The translations under genes were made by a program, and so were the position numbers. A DNA stretch of 64,000 nucleotides from Nevskiales bacterium (GTDB lineage: Bacteria; Pseudomonadota; Gammaproteobacteria; Nevskiales; Nevskiaceae). Shown here in pieces: positions 1 through 11,220 of the stretch (its first letter is position 1; the number at the start of each line of letters is the position of its first letter). Below the pieces are notes generated by a model. It had not been told where the DNA came from. It ran no database searches and saw only the letters and a program-made list of their open reading frames with translations. The stretch lies in NCBI GenBank assembly GCA_028698335.1, contig JAQVDP010000007.1:124001-188000 (forward strand). The letters are read 5' to 3'.

Positions 1-818
1 ACGTCGCCGGTGACGACCGCGACGCTGCCGAAGCCGATGCGGGTCAGGAACATCTTCATCTGCTCGACCGAGGTGTTCTGCGCCTCGTCAAGAATGATGA
101 ACGACTCGTTGAGGGTACGGCCGCGCATGAACGCCAGCGGCGCCACCTCGATCACGCTCTTTTCCGACATGCGCGCAACACGCTCGAACCCGAGCATTTC
201 ATACAGCGCGTCGTACAGCGGGCGCAGGTAGGGATTGACCTTCTCGGCCATATCGCCGGGCAGAAAGCCCAGTTTTTCCCCTGCCTCCACCGCCGGCCGC
301 ACCAGAACGATGCGCCGGACCCGGTCGCGTTCCAGCGCCTGCACCGCGCTGGCGACCGCCAGGTAAGTCTTGCCGGTGCCGGCCGGGCCGACGCCGAAAT
401 TCAGGTCATGCGTCGCGATCGCCTTCAGGTACGCCTTCTGCTGCACCCCACGCCCACGGACCACCCCGCGGCGGGTCCGGATCACGACCTCGTCGTGCGC
501 GCTGCTCGGAGCGGCGTCGTGGCTGGCGTCCGCCAGCTCCGAGGCGTGTTCGGACAGCGCCAGATGCACCTGTTCGCTGGTGATGACCTCATCCCGGGTC
601 AGGTTGAACAGCTGCGTCAGCGCGGCCTCGCCGATGCCGATGTCGCGCCGGGCGCCGATCAGCTGATACTGACCGCCACGGTTGCGGATCTCGATGCCCA
701 GACGCAGCTCGATCTGGCGCAGATTGGCGTCGAACGGCCCATTGAGATTCGCCAGCCGCTCGCTGTCGTCCGCGTCCAGGACCAGATCGGCACGCGCCAG
801 TTCGGGTCGCGGCTTCAT
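1..818 (-). CDS. ybeZ: PhoH-like ATPase (YbeZ family), 3' end outside window
   Basis: Cytosolic P-loop ATPase of the PhoH/YbeZ family, associated in related bacteria with YbeY and RNA or ribosome quality control. The visible 272 codons show Walker A GPAGTGKT near residue 140 and a Walker B segment [10 protein letters not shown] near residue 240. The C-terminus lies beyond the left edge. Its ATG (816-818) overlaps the TGA of miaB (815-817) as ATGA, so the two are translationally coupled. The miaB-ybeZ order is the usual gammaproteobacterial arrangement, and ybeY would be expected next. The exact cellular role of PhoH proteins is not settled. Confidence 0.93.
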   Translation of the reverse strand, partial: MKPRPELARADLVLDADDSERLANLNGPFDANLRQIELRLGIEIRNRGGQYQLIGARRDIGIGEAALTQLFNLTRDEVITSEQVHLALSEHASELADASHDAAPSSAHDEVVIRTRRGVVRGRGVQQKAYLKAIATHDLNFGVGPAGTGKTYLAVASAVQALERDRVRRIVLVRPAVEAGEKLGFLPGDMAEKVNPYLRPLYDALYEMLGFERVARMSEKSVIEVAPLAFMRGRTLNESFIILDEAQNTSVEQMKMFLTRIGFGSVAVVTGD

Positions 819-2155
819 GCGGCGACGGCGCGCAACAGGCGCCCGCGCAGCGCGTTGGGCGTGGCCTCGGTCACTTCGACATCGACGAAACTGCCGATCA
901 GCGCCGCATCACCCTCGAAGTTGACCCAGCGGTTGGTCGACGTGCGGCCGGCCACCTGTCCCTCGCCCTTGCGCGCCGGACGCTCGACCAGGACGCGCTG
1001 GCGCGTCCCCACCAGTCCGCGCTTGAACTGATCGTCGAGCGCGCGGATGCGGGTCTGCAGGATGCTCAGCCGGCGCTGCTTGTCCTCGGCTGGAACGCCG
1101 TCGCGCAGGTTCGCGGCCGGCGTGCCGGGACGCGGGCTGTAGACGAAGCTGAACGCACTGTCGAAGCCGGCTTCGGCGATCAGGTCCATCGTCTGCATGA
1201 AATCGTCCTCCGACTCGGTCGGGAAACCGACGATGAAGTCCGAGGACAGCGAAATGTCCGGGCGGGCCTGGCGGATGCGCCCCACCTTCTCGACGAACTG
1301 TGCCCGCGTGTAGCCCCGCTTCATCATCGCCAGGATGCGATCCGACCCCGCCTGCACCGGAAGATGCAAGTAGCTCGCCAGCTTCGGTTCGTCGGCGAAA
1401 GCCTGGATCAGCGCGTCGGTGAACTCGGCAGGATGCGAGGTGGTGTAGCGGATCCGCTCCACGCCGGGGATCTGTGCAACGAAATGGATCAGCAGCGCCA
1501 GATCGCAGGTCTCGCCGGTCCCGCCCATGCGCCCCCGATAGGCGTTGACGTTCTGCCCCAGCAGGGTGATCTCGCGCACGCCCTTGTCGGCGAGCTGCGC
1601 GATCTCGGTCAGGACGTCGTCCAGCGGGCGCGAAACCTCCTCACCTCGGGTATACGGCACCACGCAGAAGGTGCAGTACTTGGAGCAGCCTTCCATCACG
1701 CTGACGAAAGCCGTCGAACCCTCGGCCCGGGGCTCCGGAAGGCGGTCGAATTTCTCGATCTCCGGGAAGGTGACGTCCACCGCGGGCTTGTGCAGCGTCC
1801 GGGTCTGGTCGAGCATCTGCGGCAGGCGATGCAGGGTCTGCGGCCCGAATACCAGATCGACGTACGGCGCGCGCTCGATGATCAGCTGGCCTTCCTGCGA
1901 TGCCACGCAGCCACCGACCCCGATGACACGGCTCGCATCGGCCTTTTTCCAGTCCTTCCAGCGGCCCAGTTCGGAAAACACCTTCTCCTGCGCTTTCTCG
2001 CGCACCGAGCAGGTATTGAGCAGCAGCAGATCGGCTTCGTCCGGATTCTGCGTGCGCTCGTAGCCATGGGAACTGGCGAGCACGTCGGCCATCTTCGACG
2101 AGTCGTACTCGTTCATCTGGCAGCCGTAGGTAATGAGGTACAGCTTCTTGGACAT
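815..2155 (-). CDS. miaB: tRNA-2-methylthio-N6-dimethylallyladenosine synthase MiaB
   Basis: Radical-SAM methylthiotransferase that converts i6A37 to ms2i6A37 in tRNAs reading UNN codons. The protein has 446 residues, the usual MiaB length. The N-terminal UPF0004 domain carries the three cluster cysteines C12, C49 and C83. The radical-SAM motif CxxxCxxC is C157, C161 and C164 (GCSKYCTFC). A C-terminal TRAM domain lies near residues 375-440. It is the first gene of a unit with ybeZ, which overlaps its stop codon. Upstream lies an 87-bp gap to the phosphatase gene. No anomaly is seen. Confidence 0.97.
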   Translation of the reverse strand: MSKKLYLITYGCQMNEYDSSKMADVLASSHGYERTQNPDEADLLLLNTCSVREKAQEKVFSELGRWKDWKKADASRVIGVGGCVASQEGQLIIERAPYVDLVFGPQTLHRLPQMLDQTRTLHKPAVDVTFPEIEKFDRLPEPRAEGSTAFVSVMEGCSKYCTFCVVPYTRGEEVSRPLDDVLTEIAQLADKGVREITLLGQNVNAYRGRMGGTGETCDLALLIHFVAQIPGVERIRYTTSHPAEFTDALIQAFADEPKLASYLHLPVQAGSDRILAMMKRGYTRAQFVEKVGRIRQARPDISLSSDFIVGFPTESEDDFMQTMDLIAEAGFDSAFSFVYSPRPGTPAANLRDGVPAEDKQRRLSILQTRIRALDDQFKRGLVGTRQRVLVERPARKGEGQVAGRTSTNRWVNFEGDAALIGSFVDVEVTEATPNALRGRLLRAVAA

Positions 2156-2242
2156 CGAAAGCGGCCGCAGGGGCCGGCGGGTTCAGGGCCGCATAGTATA
2201 AACGACCGCCACCGCGCAAGCCGCGCGGCGACGCCGGCCGGC

Positions 2243-2677
2243 CTAGAGGCGCTTGAGCCAGTCCTCGACGCCCTGTTCGATGTCGGCGTAGGCCGCCTCG
2301 AAGGCTTCCCGCGGACGCCGGTACGGATCGGCCACGTCATCGTCCTGACGCCACTTCAGCAACTTGTACACACGCCCGCGCAGCTGCGGATACTGGTGAT
2401 TGAGCCAGTCGTTGTGGCTCTGATCCATGGTCAGGATCAGATCCATCTGCGACAGCAACGGCAACGTCGCCTGACGGGCCCGGTGCGCACTCAGATCGAG
2501 ACCGTGCTCGGCGGCGACTTCCACGGCCATCGGGTCGGCCGGATACCCCACCAGCGCGCCCGTTCCGGCCGAGCTGACGTCCTCGACCCGCCCCCGTAGC
2601 CGCTCCCGCAACAGGGCCTCCCCGATCGGGCTGCGACAGATGTTTCCGGTACAGACGACGATGATGCGATTGAACAT
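2243..2677 (-). CDS. low molecular weight protein-tyrosine phosphatase
   Basis: Cytosolic LMW phosphatase of 144 residues. The catalytic P-loop C-x5-R-S is at residues 9-16 (CTGNICRS), with nucleophile C9 and phosphate-binding R15. The general acid is D117 in the DPY motif. Wzb/Etp-type enzymes of this family dephosphorylate bacterial tyrosine kinases, while some relatives are arsenate reductases. No kinase, capsule or arsenic gene is nearby, so the substrate is unknown. It lies 57 bp downstream of the PAS/GAF gene on the same strand and might be cotranscribed with it. Confidence 0.93.
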   Translation of the reverse strand: MFNRIIVVCTGNICRSPIGEALLRERLRGRVEDVSSAGTGALVGYPADPMAVEVAAEHGLDLSAHRARQATLPLLSQMDLILTMDQSHNDWLNHQYPQLRGRVYKLLKWRQDDDVADPYRRPREAFEAAYADIEQGVEDWLKRL

Positions 2678-2734
2678 TGCGGCACAGAGACTGGGATTCG
2701 AATGGCAGGCACAAACGCCGCAATCCTACCGGCT

Positions 2735-5164
2735 CTACTCGCCGCTGTCCGCTCCCTCCGACAGGACCGACAGGCGATAGCCCAGGTCGCCGGCCAGTTT
2801 CTGCAGCAGTTGCTGCTCGGCAAGGTCGAAGGCGTCGTGCTCGGCCGCGTAGATCATCAGCGCATAGCGGGGACGCCCCCCCGCCATGACCGGCAATGCG
2901 ATGCTCGAGGCGAAGCCATACCGCATGGCCTGCTCGCGCCAGGGCGCCAGCGCGGGATTGCCGGCAAAATCCAGATTGACCTGCGCCTGCCCGGTGCGTA
3001 TCGCGGTGCCGGTGGGTCCCTGCCCCCAGGGATCATCCGCCCAGCTGACCCGGATCCGGTCCAGATACCCGCTGCAGTTCCCCGAGCAGGCCACCGGGCG
3101 GACACTGCGACCGGCGTCGGACTCCGCGCGCCCGACCCACGCCATCCGGTACCCGCCCGTCTCGACGATGACCCTGCACATCTCGCCGAGCAGTTCGTCG
3201 ACGCTGCCGGCCCGCAACAGCACCGAGCCACAGGCACCCTGCGTCAGCAGCGCACGATTCACCCGCGCGAGTTGCCGCTGGGCCCGACGGCGGGCACTGA
3301 TGTCCCGCTCGACGCTGTAGACCCCGGTCACCCGCCCCTGCGCGTCGCGGACCGGCGCGATCGACACCGACACATCGACGACACGGCGATCCCGGGTGAT
3401 GCGCTGCGCCTCGAAGTCGGCGACCTCCTCCTCCAGCTGCACCTGCTGAATCAGACGGAACATGCGCTCGGCATCCTGCTGCGGCAGCAGCACGCGCGAC
3501 GACATGCCGAGCACCGTCTGCGTGTCATAGCCGTACAGCCGCTCGGCGCCGGTGTTCCAGGTGATCACGTGCCCGCTCAGATCCCAGCCGATGATCGCGT
3601 CGCGCGACCATTCGACGACCGACGCCAGCTGACTCTGCATCGCCTCCGCGCGGCGCCGCTCACCGATCTCGCGCACGGTCACCAGCAGCTTGGGCTCGCC
3701 GAGTATCTCGGCCTCGCGCAGCGACACCTCGACCCAGAACAGGCGGTCGTTCCGGTCGCGGGCCAGCCACGGCGCACACTGCGGTCCTTCGCGCATGGTT
3801 TTTTCGATCAGCCGCAAGGCATCGGCGTCCGCATACGGCGGCTCGCCGAGCGACAGGCGTCCGACGTCCAGATCCCGGAATTCCTCGCGCGAATAGCCGT
3901 ACAGCTCGCAGGCACGCCGGTTGACCGTCTCGATCGCGCCGGTACGCCCGTCGTGTATGAAGATCGCGTCGCTGACCGAATCGAAGATGGTCCGGAACCG
4001 CTCCTCGCTGGCGCGCAGCGCCCGATCGGCACGACGCAGATCGCGGAGGTCGTAGACGGTCGTGCGACTCTTCACGAACTGCCCGTCGGCGCCGACCACC
4101 GCGGTTGCGCTGATCATGACCGGAAAAGTCGATCCGTCCTTGCGCGCCAGGTCCAGGACCAGATCGCGCAGAATCCCGTCCCGCTTGAACGCGTCGAACC
4201 GCCGGTCGAAGATCGCCCGGCTTGAGTCGCTCAGGATTGCCGACACGTGCAGCCGGCCGACCACCTCTTCGCGCCGGTAACCGAGCCAGTCCAGCTCGGT
4301 CTGGTTGATCTTGACGATCCGGCCTTCGGCGTCCAGCGAATGGTATCCGCAAGGTGCGTGCTCGTAGAGATCACGCATCTCGTCGGCGGACCGCTGCATC
4401 GCCAGCCGTTCCTGGCCGATCCGGTCCAGCAGACGATCGTATACGGCGCCCAGCGTCTCGAGCGGATCGCGTCGGGATCTCGCTTCGTGGCGATCCGGAT
4501 CGTCGCCCGCCGGCACCAGCGCCGCCGCGGCGTGTATCAGCGGCTCGGCGCGTCGCTCCACATGCCGTTTAACCGCCATCAGCAGGCCGATCCCGAACAC
4601 CGCGCAAAGCGACCCCAGCAACGCCGCCTGTAGCCGCAACCGGGCGCGCTCAGCCGCCTCCACCCGCCGCAGGCTGCGCTCGACGATGAGCACGCCACCG
4701 CCGACGCCGATGCGCCCGACCAGATCACCGCCTGCGTCCGCCGCATCCCCGACCTGAGTCGCCGGAACGCCGGGCGCCATGTCCGACGGGGGCAGGCGTC
4801 GGCCCGGCGGCGTCTCCTGCCACGATGCCCCCAGCCAGCTGCGTCGCGACGCGGCCACGATCCGGCCCGCGGCGTCGACGACAACGACGCTCAGGGTGTC
4901 GGGGCGAACCGAGGCCTCCGCGACCACGCGCTGAGCATCGGCGACGCGCCCCTGGGCGATCGCCGGCTCAAGCTGTCCGTGCAGGTACGCCAGATCGTCC
5001 TGCAGCAGCAGGCGATGCTCCGCGACCAACTGCTGCCGCACCAGCGGCCACGCGATCCCATAGTCCAGCCCCGCGACCAGAATCGCACTGCCGGCCACCA
5101 GGCCCCACCCCGACCAGGACAGCAGTCCGGGGCGACGCGCAGCAAAGAGGCGCGGGCTCGCCAT
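2735..5164 (-). CDS. membrane PAS-PAS-PAS-GAF sensor protein without output domain
   Basis: An 809-residue inner-membrane sensory protein. One membrane segment is near residues 19-41, an extracytoplasmic stretch runs to about 175, and a second segment is at about 180-198. Cytoplasmic PAS domains follow at about 263-375, 386-500 and 513-625, each ending in a PAC-like segment, and a GAF domain occupies about 636-803. The protein stops there: no HisKA, HATPase, GGDEF, EAL or methyl-accepting domain is visible, although such tandem PAS/GAF modules normally precede one. The start codon directly abuts the stop of the upstream solute-binding lipoprotein gene, which suggests a coupled binding-protein and sensor pair. 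It could signal through a partner or be a truncated kinase or cyclase. Confidence 0.88.
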   Translation of the reverse strand: MASPRLFAARRPGLLSWSGWGLVAGSAILVAGLDYGIAWPLVRQQLVAEHRLLLQDDLAYLHGQLEPAIAQGRVADAQRVVAEASVRPDTLSVVVVDAAGRIVAASRRSWLGASWQETPPGRRLPPSDMAPGVPATQVGDAADAGGDLVGRIGVGGGVLIVERSLRRVEAAERARLRLQAALLGSLCAVFGIGLLMAVKRHVERRAEPLIHAAAALVPAGDDPDRHEARSRRDPLETLGAVYDRLLDRIGQERLAMQRSADEMRDLYEHAPCGYHSLDAEGRIVKINQTELDWLGYRREEVVGRLHVSAILSDSSRAIFDRRFDAFKRDGILRDLVLDLARKDGSTFPVMISATAVVGADGQFVKSRTTVYDLRDLRRADRALRASEERFRTIFDSVSDAIFIHDGRTGAIETVNRRACELYGYSREEFRDLDVGRLSLGEPPYADADALRLIEKTMREGPQCAPWLARDRNDRLFWVEVSLREAEILGEPKLLVTVREIGERRRAEAMQSQLASVVEWSRDAIIGWDLSGHVITWNTGAERLYGYDTQTVLGMSSRVLLPQQDAERMFRLIQQVQLEEEVADFEAQRITRDRRVVDVSVSIAPVRDAQGRVTGVYSVERDISARRRAQRQLARVNRALLTQGACGSVLLRAGSVDELLGEMCRVIVETGGYRMAWVGRAESDAGRSVRPVACSGNCSGYLDRIRVSWADDPWGQGPTGTAIRTGQAQVNLDFAGNPALAPWREQAMRYGFASSIALPVMAGGRPRYALMIYAAEHDAFDLAEQQLLQKLAGDLGYRLSVLSEGADSGE

Positions 5165-6136
5165 CTAGTCGGCCACGAACCGCGCGTCGAGCCGCACCGC
5201 CTGGGCCAGCGCGACCGCGTCCGGCTCGGCGTAGCGGGACACCCGATCGATCGCCATCGCCAGCCCCGGGCTGTGCCCGGACAGCGCCGCCGCATTCTCG
5301 TCCCGGCCCGGGAAATGCAGCAGATCGAGAACGGCGTACAGACTGACGGCGTCGACGTTCTCGCGCCGGGCCATCACCGCCGCCGCCTGTTGCGGCGACT
5401 CCGACAGTGCCCGCAGGGCAGAGAACCAGCCCCGCGTCAGGGTCTGCAGCGCCGCGGCGCGCGCGCCGACCCGGGCGCTGCGCACCACCAGCACGTCGAG
5501 GATCTCGCCCGGGATCCGGGCACTGTCGAAGACGACCCGCGCCCCACTCGCCAGCAGACGCCCGCGCTCCGGCTCGAACACCGCGACGGCATCGACCCGC
5601 CCGTCCCGCAGCGCCGGCTCCAGTTCGCTGGCGGACAGCCCGACCCGCTGGACGTCGGCTGCACGCATCGCATTGAGGCTGAGCGCACGAACCAGCAGAA
5701 ACTCGCCAACCGATCCGGGCTCAACGCCGATCCGGCGTCCGTGCAAGGCGGCCATCGAAGGCACGTCCGCGGCGGCAACGATCGCATCGGCGCCCATCGA
5801 GATATCGGTGACCAGAATGATCGAGACGGGCTCCGGCATCCGCAGCTGCGTCAGCACCTGATCCAGGGTCATCGCAGCCACGTCGAGGCTGCCGCTGCGG
5901 AACAGCCGGATCACGTCGGCGGCGGACGACAACTCGACCAGCTGGACCTGATCGTCGGGGAGCTTTCCGATCTCGCGCGCCAGGTACAGGGGCTCGTAAC
6001 CCGGCCAGACGTTGGTGCCGACGCGCAGCGGCGGCTCGGCCTGGCTGCAGGCGTGCAGCCACAGGGCGACGGCGCTCCACACGCCGCACCGCACAGCCCT
6101 CCATCCCGGCGATGCTGTCGACAGCGCCCTCAACAC
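5165..6136 (-). CDS. ABC-type solute-binding lipoprotein (NMT1/SsuA/TauA-like)
   Basis: Periplasmic solute-binding protein of the nitrate/sulfonate/thiamine-precursor type (phrases VGTNVWPGYEPLYLA and IGVEPGSVGEFLL). I chose GTG at 6136 because GGAG sits 7 bases upstream and it gives 323 residues, normal for the family. The same frame is open further upstream but reads as low-quality sequence. The lipoprotein signal ends in LHAC, with C30 as the lipidation site. No permease or ATPase gene accompanies it. Its stop codon directly abuts the ATG of the PAS/GAF sensor, so it more likely presents a ligand to that sensor than feeds a transporter. The ligand is unknown. Confidence 0.85.
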   Translation of the reverse strand: MLRALSTASPGWRAVRCGVWSAVALWLHACSQAEPPLRVGTNVWPGYEPLYLAREIGKLPDDQVQLVELSSAADVIRLFRSGSLDVAAMTLDQVLTQLRMPEPVSIILVTDISMGADAIVAAADVPSMAALHGRRIGVEPGSVGEFLLVRALSLNAMRAADVQRVGLSASELEPALRDGRVDAVAVFEPERGRLLASGARVVFDSARIPGEILDVLVVRSARVGARAAALQTLTRGWFSALRALSESPQQAAAVMARRENVDAVSLYAVLDLLHFPGRDENAAALSGHSPGLAMAIDRVSRYAEPDAVALAQAVRLDARFVAD

Positions 6137-6454
6137 CCGATGTCTCCGCCTCCAAAATCCCGCTGCTCTTCGACGCACCTCGCTGGCACGCGCCGGCCTG
6201 CTCGCAGCATGGCGGAAGTCCCGGCATCCCGTGGCGGGGCGTGGATCAACGGCGACGGCAACCCGCCCAGCGTCAGCCGGCGCCTCACCGCAAGGGTTGA
6301 GGCTGGTCATTCTTGACCACACGCCGGAATCCACCCGGGTCGCGACCGCGCCCCGGCAGCGCCGCAGCCACCGGTCGCGCGCATCTGCGGCAAGGGGCTC
6401 CGCAGGCGCAAGACCGACATCGCGCCGCCATCGCCGCAGTCCCGTGGGACCGCC
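6137..6454. other. intergenic region upstream of the solute-binding/sensor pair
   Basis: About 320 bases between the binding-protein start and the ssb terminator. I see no convincing gene. A short inverted repeat, GGTCA-TTCT-TGACC, lies near 6307-6320. The promoter for the binding-protein and sensor pair must lie here, but I cannot place a -10/-35 pair with confidence. Confidence 0.4.
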
Positions 6455-6493
6455 CAAAAACAAACGCCCCGCCACTTCGCAGTGGCGGGGCGT
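6455..6493 (-). terminator. rho-independent terminator downstream of ssb
   Basis: A perfect 13-bp stem (6464-6476 with 6481-6493) around a TCGC loop. On the minus strand it is followed by a T-rich tract (TTTGTTTTTG). It ends the MFS-ssb transcript. Confidence 0.93.
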
Positions 6494-6523
6494 CCGGCCG
6501 CTCAGGCTGTCGGCAACAATCCC

Positions 6524-7003
6524 TCAGAACGGAATGTCGTCGTCCTCGAACGGGGCATCCATATCGCTCGGCGCCGGCGCAGCCGGTGCCGCGGCGGGCC
6601 GGCGCTGCGGCGCCTGGCGCTGCTCGTACCCGCCACCGCCGCCCATCGGAGCCGAACCGCCGCCGCTGCGGCTGTCCAGCATCTGCATGTCGTTGACCAT
6701 GATCTCGGTCGTGTAGCGGTCCCCGCCTTCCTTGTCCTGCCACTTGCGGGTCCGCAACGACCCTTCGACATAGACCTTGGATCCCTTGCGCAGATACTGC
6801 CCGGCGATTTCGGCCAGCTTGCGGGTGAACACGACGTTGTGCCACTCGGTCCGCTCGCGCTTCTCGCCCGACTGCTTGTCGTTCCAGCTGTCGGTCGTCG
6901 CGACGGTGACGTTGCAAACGGCGTCGCCGTTCGGGAAATAGCGGATTTCCGGATCCTTGCCCAGATTTCCGATCAGAATGACCTTGTTGACTCCACGCGC
7001 CAT
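6524..7003 (-). CDS. ssb: single-stranded DNA-binding protein Ssb
   Basis: Binds ssDNA during replication, recombination and repair. The protein has 159 residues. The N-terminal OB fold spans about 1-110 ([17 protein letters not shown] near the start), and a Gly/Pro/Gln-rich linker follows. The acidic C-terminal tip DDDIPF recruits partner proteins. It starts 17 bp after the stop of the MFS gene on the same strand. The uvrA/MFS/ssb neighbourhood is conserved in Pseudomonas and other gammaproteobacteria. A strong terminator lies 30 bp downstream. Confidence 0.97.
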   Translation of the reverse strand: MARGVNKVILIGNLGKDPEIRYFPNGDAVCNVTVATTDSWNDKQSGEKRERTEWHNVVFTRKLAEIAGQYLRKGSKVYVEGSLRTRKWQDKEGGDRYTTEIMVNDMQMLDSRSGGGSAPMGGGGGYEQRQAPQRRPAAAPAAPAPSDMDAPFEDDDIPF

Positions 7004-7020
7004 CGTGCTTGCTCCCTAGA

Positions 7021-8202
7021 TTAATCGATCTGTGTCTGCTGCTCGGCCGCTGCCACCGGCGGCACCAGTTTGGAGGCGACGCCCAGCCAGAGTAGCGGCA
7101 GGATTGCCGCGACCGCAAACGCGGCGCCGATGCCGCCCCGCTGCAGCGCAAACCCGCCCAGCGTTCCGCCAGCAAACGCTCCCAAAAACTGTGCGCTCGA
7201 ATAGACGCCGAGCGCGGCGCCCTTCTGCTGCGGCGGCGCCTTGCGCGAGATCAGCGACGGCAGCGCGCCCTCGAGAAAATTGAAGCCGATGAAGTACAGC
7301 AGCAGCGCGCCGACCAGCAGTGCGGGCACCAGATGCCCCACCGACGCGGTCGCCAGCGCCAGCGCCAGCACGCAGATCGCGCCGATGAAGGCCGGCTTCA
7401 GGCGGCCGCTGCGCTCGACGATGCGGATCATCGGGAACACCGGGATCAGGCTCAGCAGCAGTACCGGCAGGTACAGCTTCCAGTGCTCGGAGCTGGTCAG
7501 CTCCAGGGTTTCCGCGATCGCCAGCGGCGCGGCGGTGAAGACCGCCGTCATGCAGGCATGCAGGATGAAGATCCCGGCATCCAGGCGCAGCAGCTGACCG
7601 TCGGCCAGCACTTCGCGCAGACGCCCGGCACTGGTCTTGGCCTCGGTCGGCGTCGGCACCGCGAACAGCACGACCGGCAGGCTCAGTACCGCGAGGACCG
7701 CGGTCATCTGGAAAATGCCGTCGACGCCGATCCAGCCCGAAACCAGCGGGCCAAGCACCAGCGCCAGCACGAAGGCCAGGCCCATACCGGCGCCGAGAAT
7801 GGCCATTGCCGTGGTGCGGACCTGATCACGGGTGACGTCCGCCAGCAGCGCCGCCACCGCGGACGAGACCGCTCCGGCGCCCTGCAGGGCGCGCCCCAGG
7901 ACGATCCACTCGATCTGCTGCGTCGCACCGGCCAGCCAGCTCCCCGCCGCGAACAGAAGCATTCCCAGCATAATCACCGGCTTGCGTCCGAATCGATCGG
8001 ATGCCATGCCCATCGGAATCTGCAGCAGAGCCTGGGTCAGGCCGTAGATGCCGATCGCCAGACCAATCTGCCACGGCTCGGCCGGGACTGGCAGCGCGCG
8101 CGCATAGAGCGCAAAAACCGGCAGCACCATGAACATGCCGATCATTCGCAGTGCGTAGACCGCCCCGAGGGAGAAGACGGCGCGCCATTCCAGTGCATTC
8201 AT
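7021..8202 (-). CDS. MFS transporter, probable drug/metabolite exporter
   Basis: A 393-residue integral membrane protein with the roughly 12 hydrophobic segments of the major facilitator superfamily. The MFS motif A (ASDRFGRKP) lies in the loop after the second helix, near residues 64-72, and a motif C-like glycine-rich segment follows near residues 138-155. It has the compact layout of the YajR/DHA-type exporters commonly found between uvrA and ssb. Its substrate cannot be told from sequence. It diverges from uvrA across 134 bp and is probably cotranscribed with ssb. Confidence 0.92.
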   Translation of the reverse strand: MNALEWRAVFSLGAVYALRMIGMFMVLPVFALYARALPVPAEPWQIGLAIGIYGLTQALLQIPMGMASDRFGRKPVIMLGMLLFAAGSWLAGATQQIEWIVLGRALQGAGAVSSAVAALLADVTRDQVRTTAMAILGAGMGLAFVLALVLGPLVSGWIGVDGIFQMTAVLAVLSLPVVLFAVPTPTEAKTSAGRLREVLADGQLLRLDAGIFILHACMTAVFTAAPLAIAETLELTSSEHWKLYLPVLLLSLIPVFPMIRIVERSGRLKPAFIGAICVLALALATASVGHLVPALLVGALLLYFIGFNFLEGALPSLISRKAPPQQKGAALGVYSSAQFLGAFAGGTLGGFALQRGGIGAAFAVAAILPLLWLGVASKLVPPVAAAEQQTQID

Positions 8203-8336
8203 CGTAAAAGTTATTTCGTACGTAACAGGCTACGGAAACAGACCGGCCGTGCCGGTATCGGTTCCGAATGAGCGCCTCTTTGTGGTGTCACACCCAAGGC
8301 GCATATATTAGCCGGTTTGAAACGCTCCCCGATCCC
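8203..8336. promoter_or_regulatory. divergent promoter region MFS-ssb / uvrA
   Basis: A 134-bp intergenic region that must hold promoters for both directions. It is relatively AT-rich around 8203-8225 and 8300-8320. I looked for a CTGT-N8-ACAG LexA box here and found none, although uvrA is an SOS gene in many relatives. Confidence 0.5.
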
Positions 8337-11156
<2,820 letters not shown>

Positions 11157-11170
11157 TTCGACCGCAACGA

Positions 11171-11199
11171 GAAACGGCGGCCTGTATGGCCGCCGTTTC
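11171..11199. terminator. bidirectional terminator between uvrA and the DUF1302 gene
   Basis: A perfect 12-bp stem (11171-11182 with 11188-11199) around loop TGTAT, lying between two convergent genes. T tracts are short (TTTCC on the plus side), so it may work best for uvrA. Confidence 0.85.
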
Positions 11200-11220
11200 C
11201 ACAAATGACGCCGATCACGC

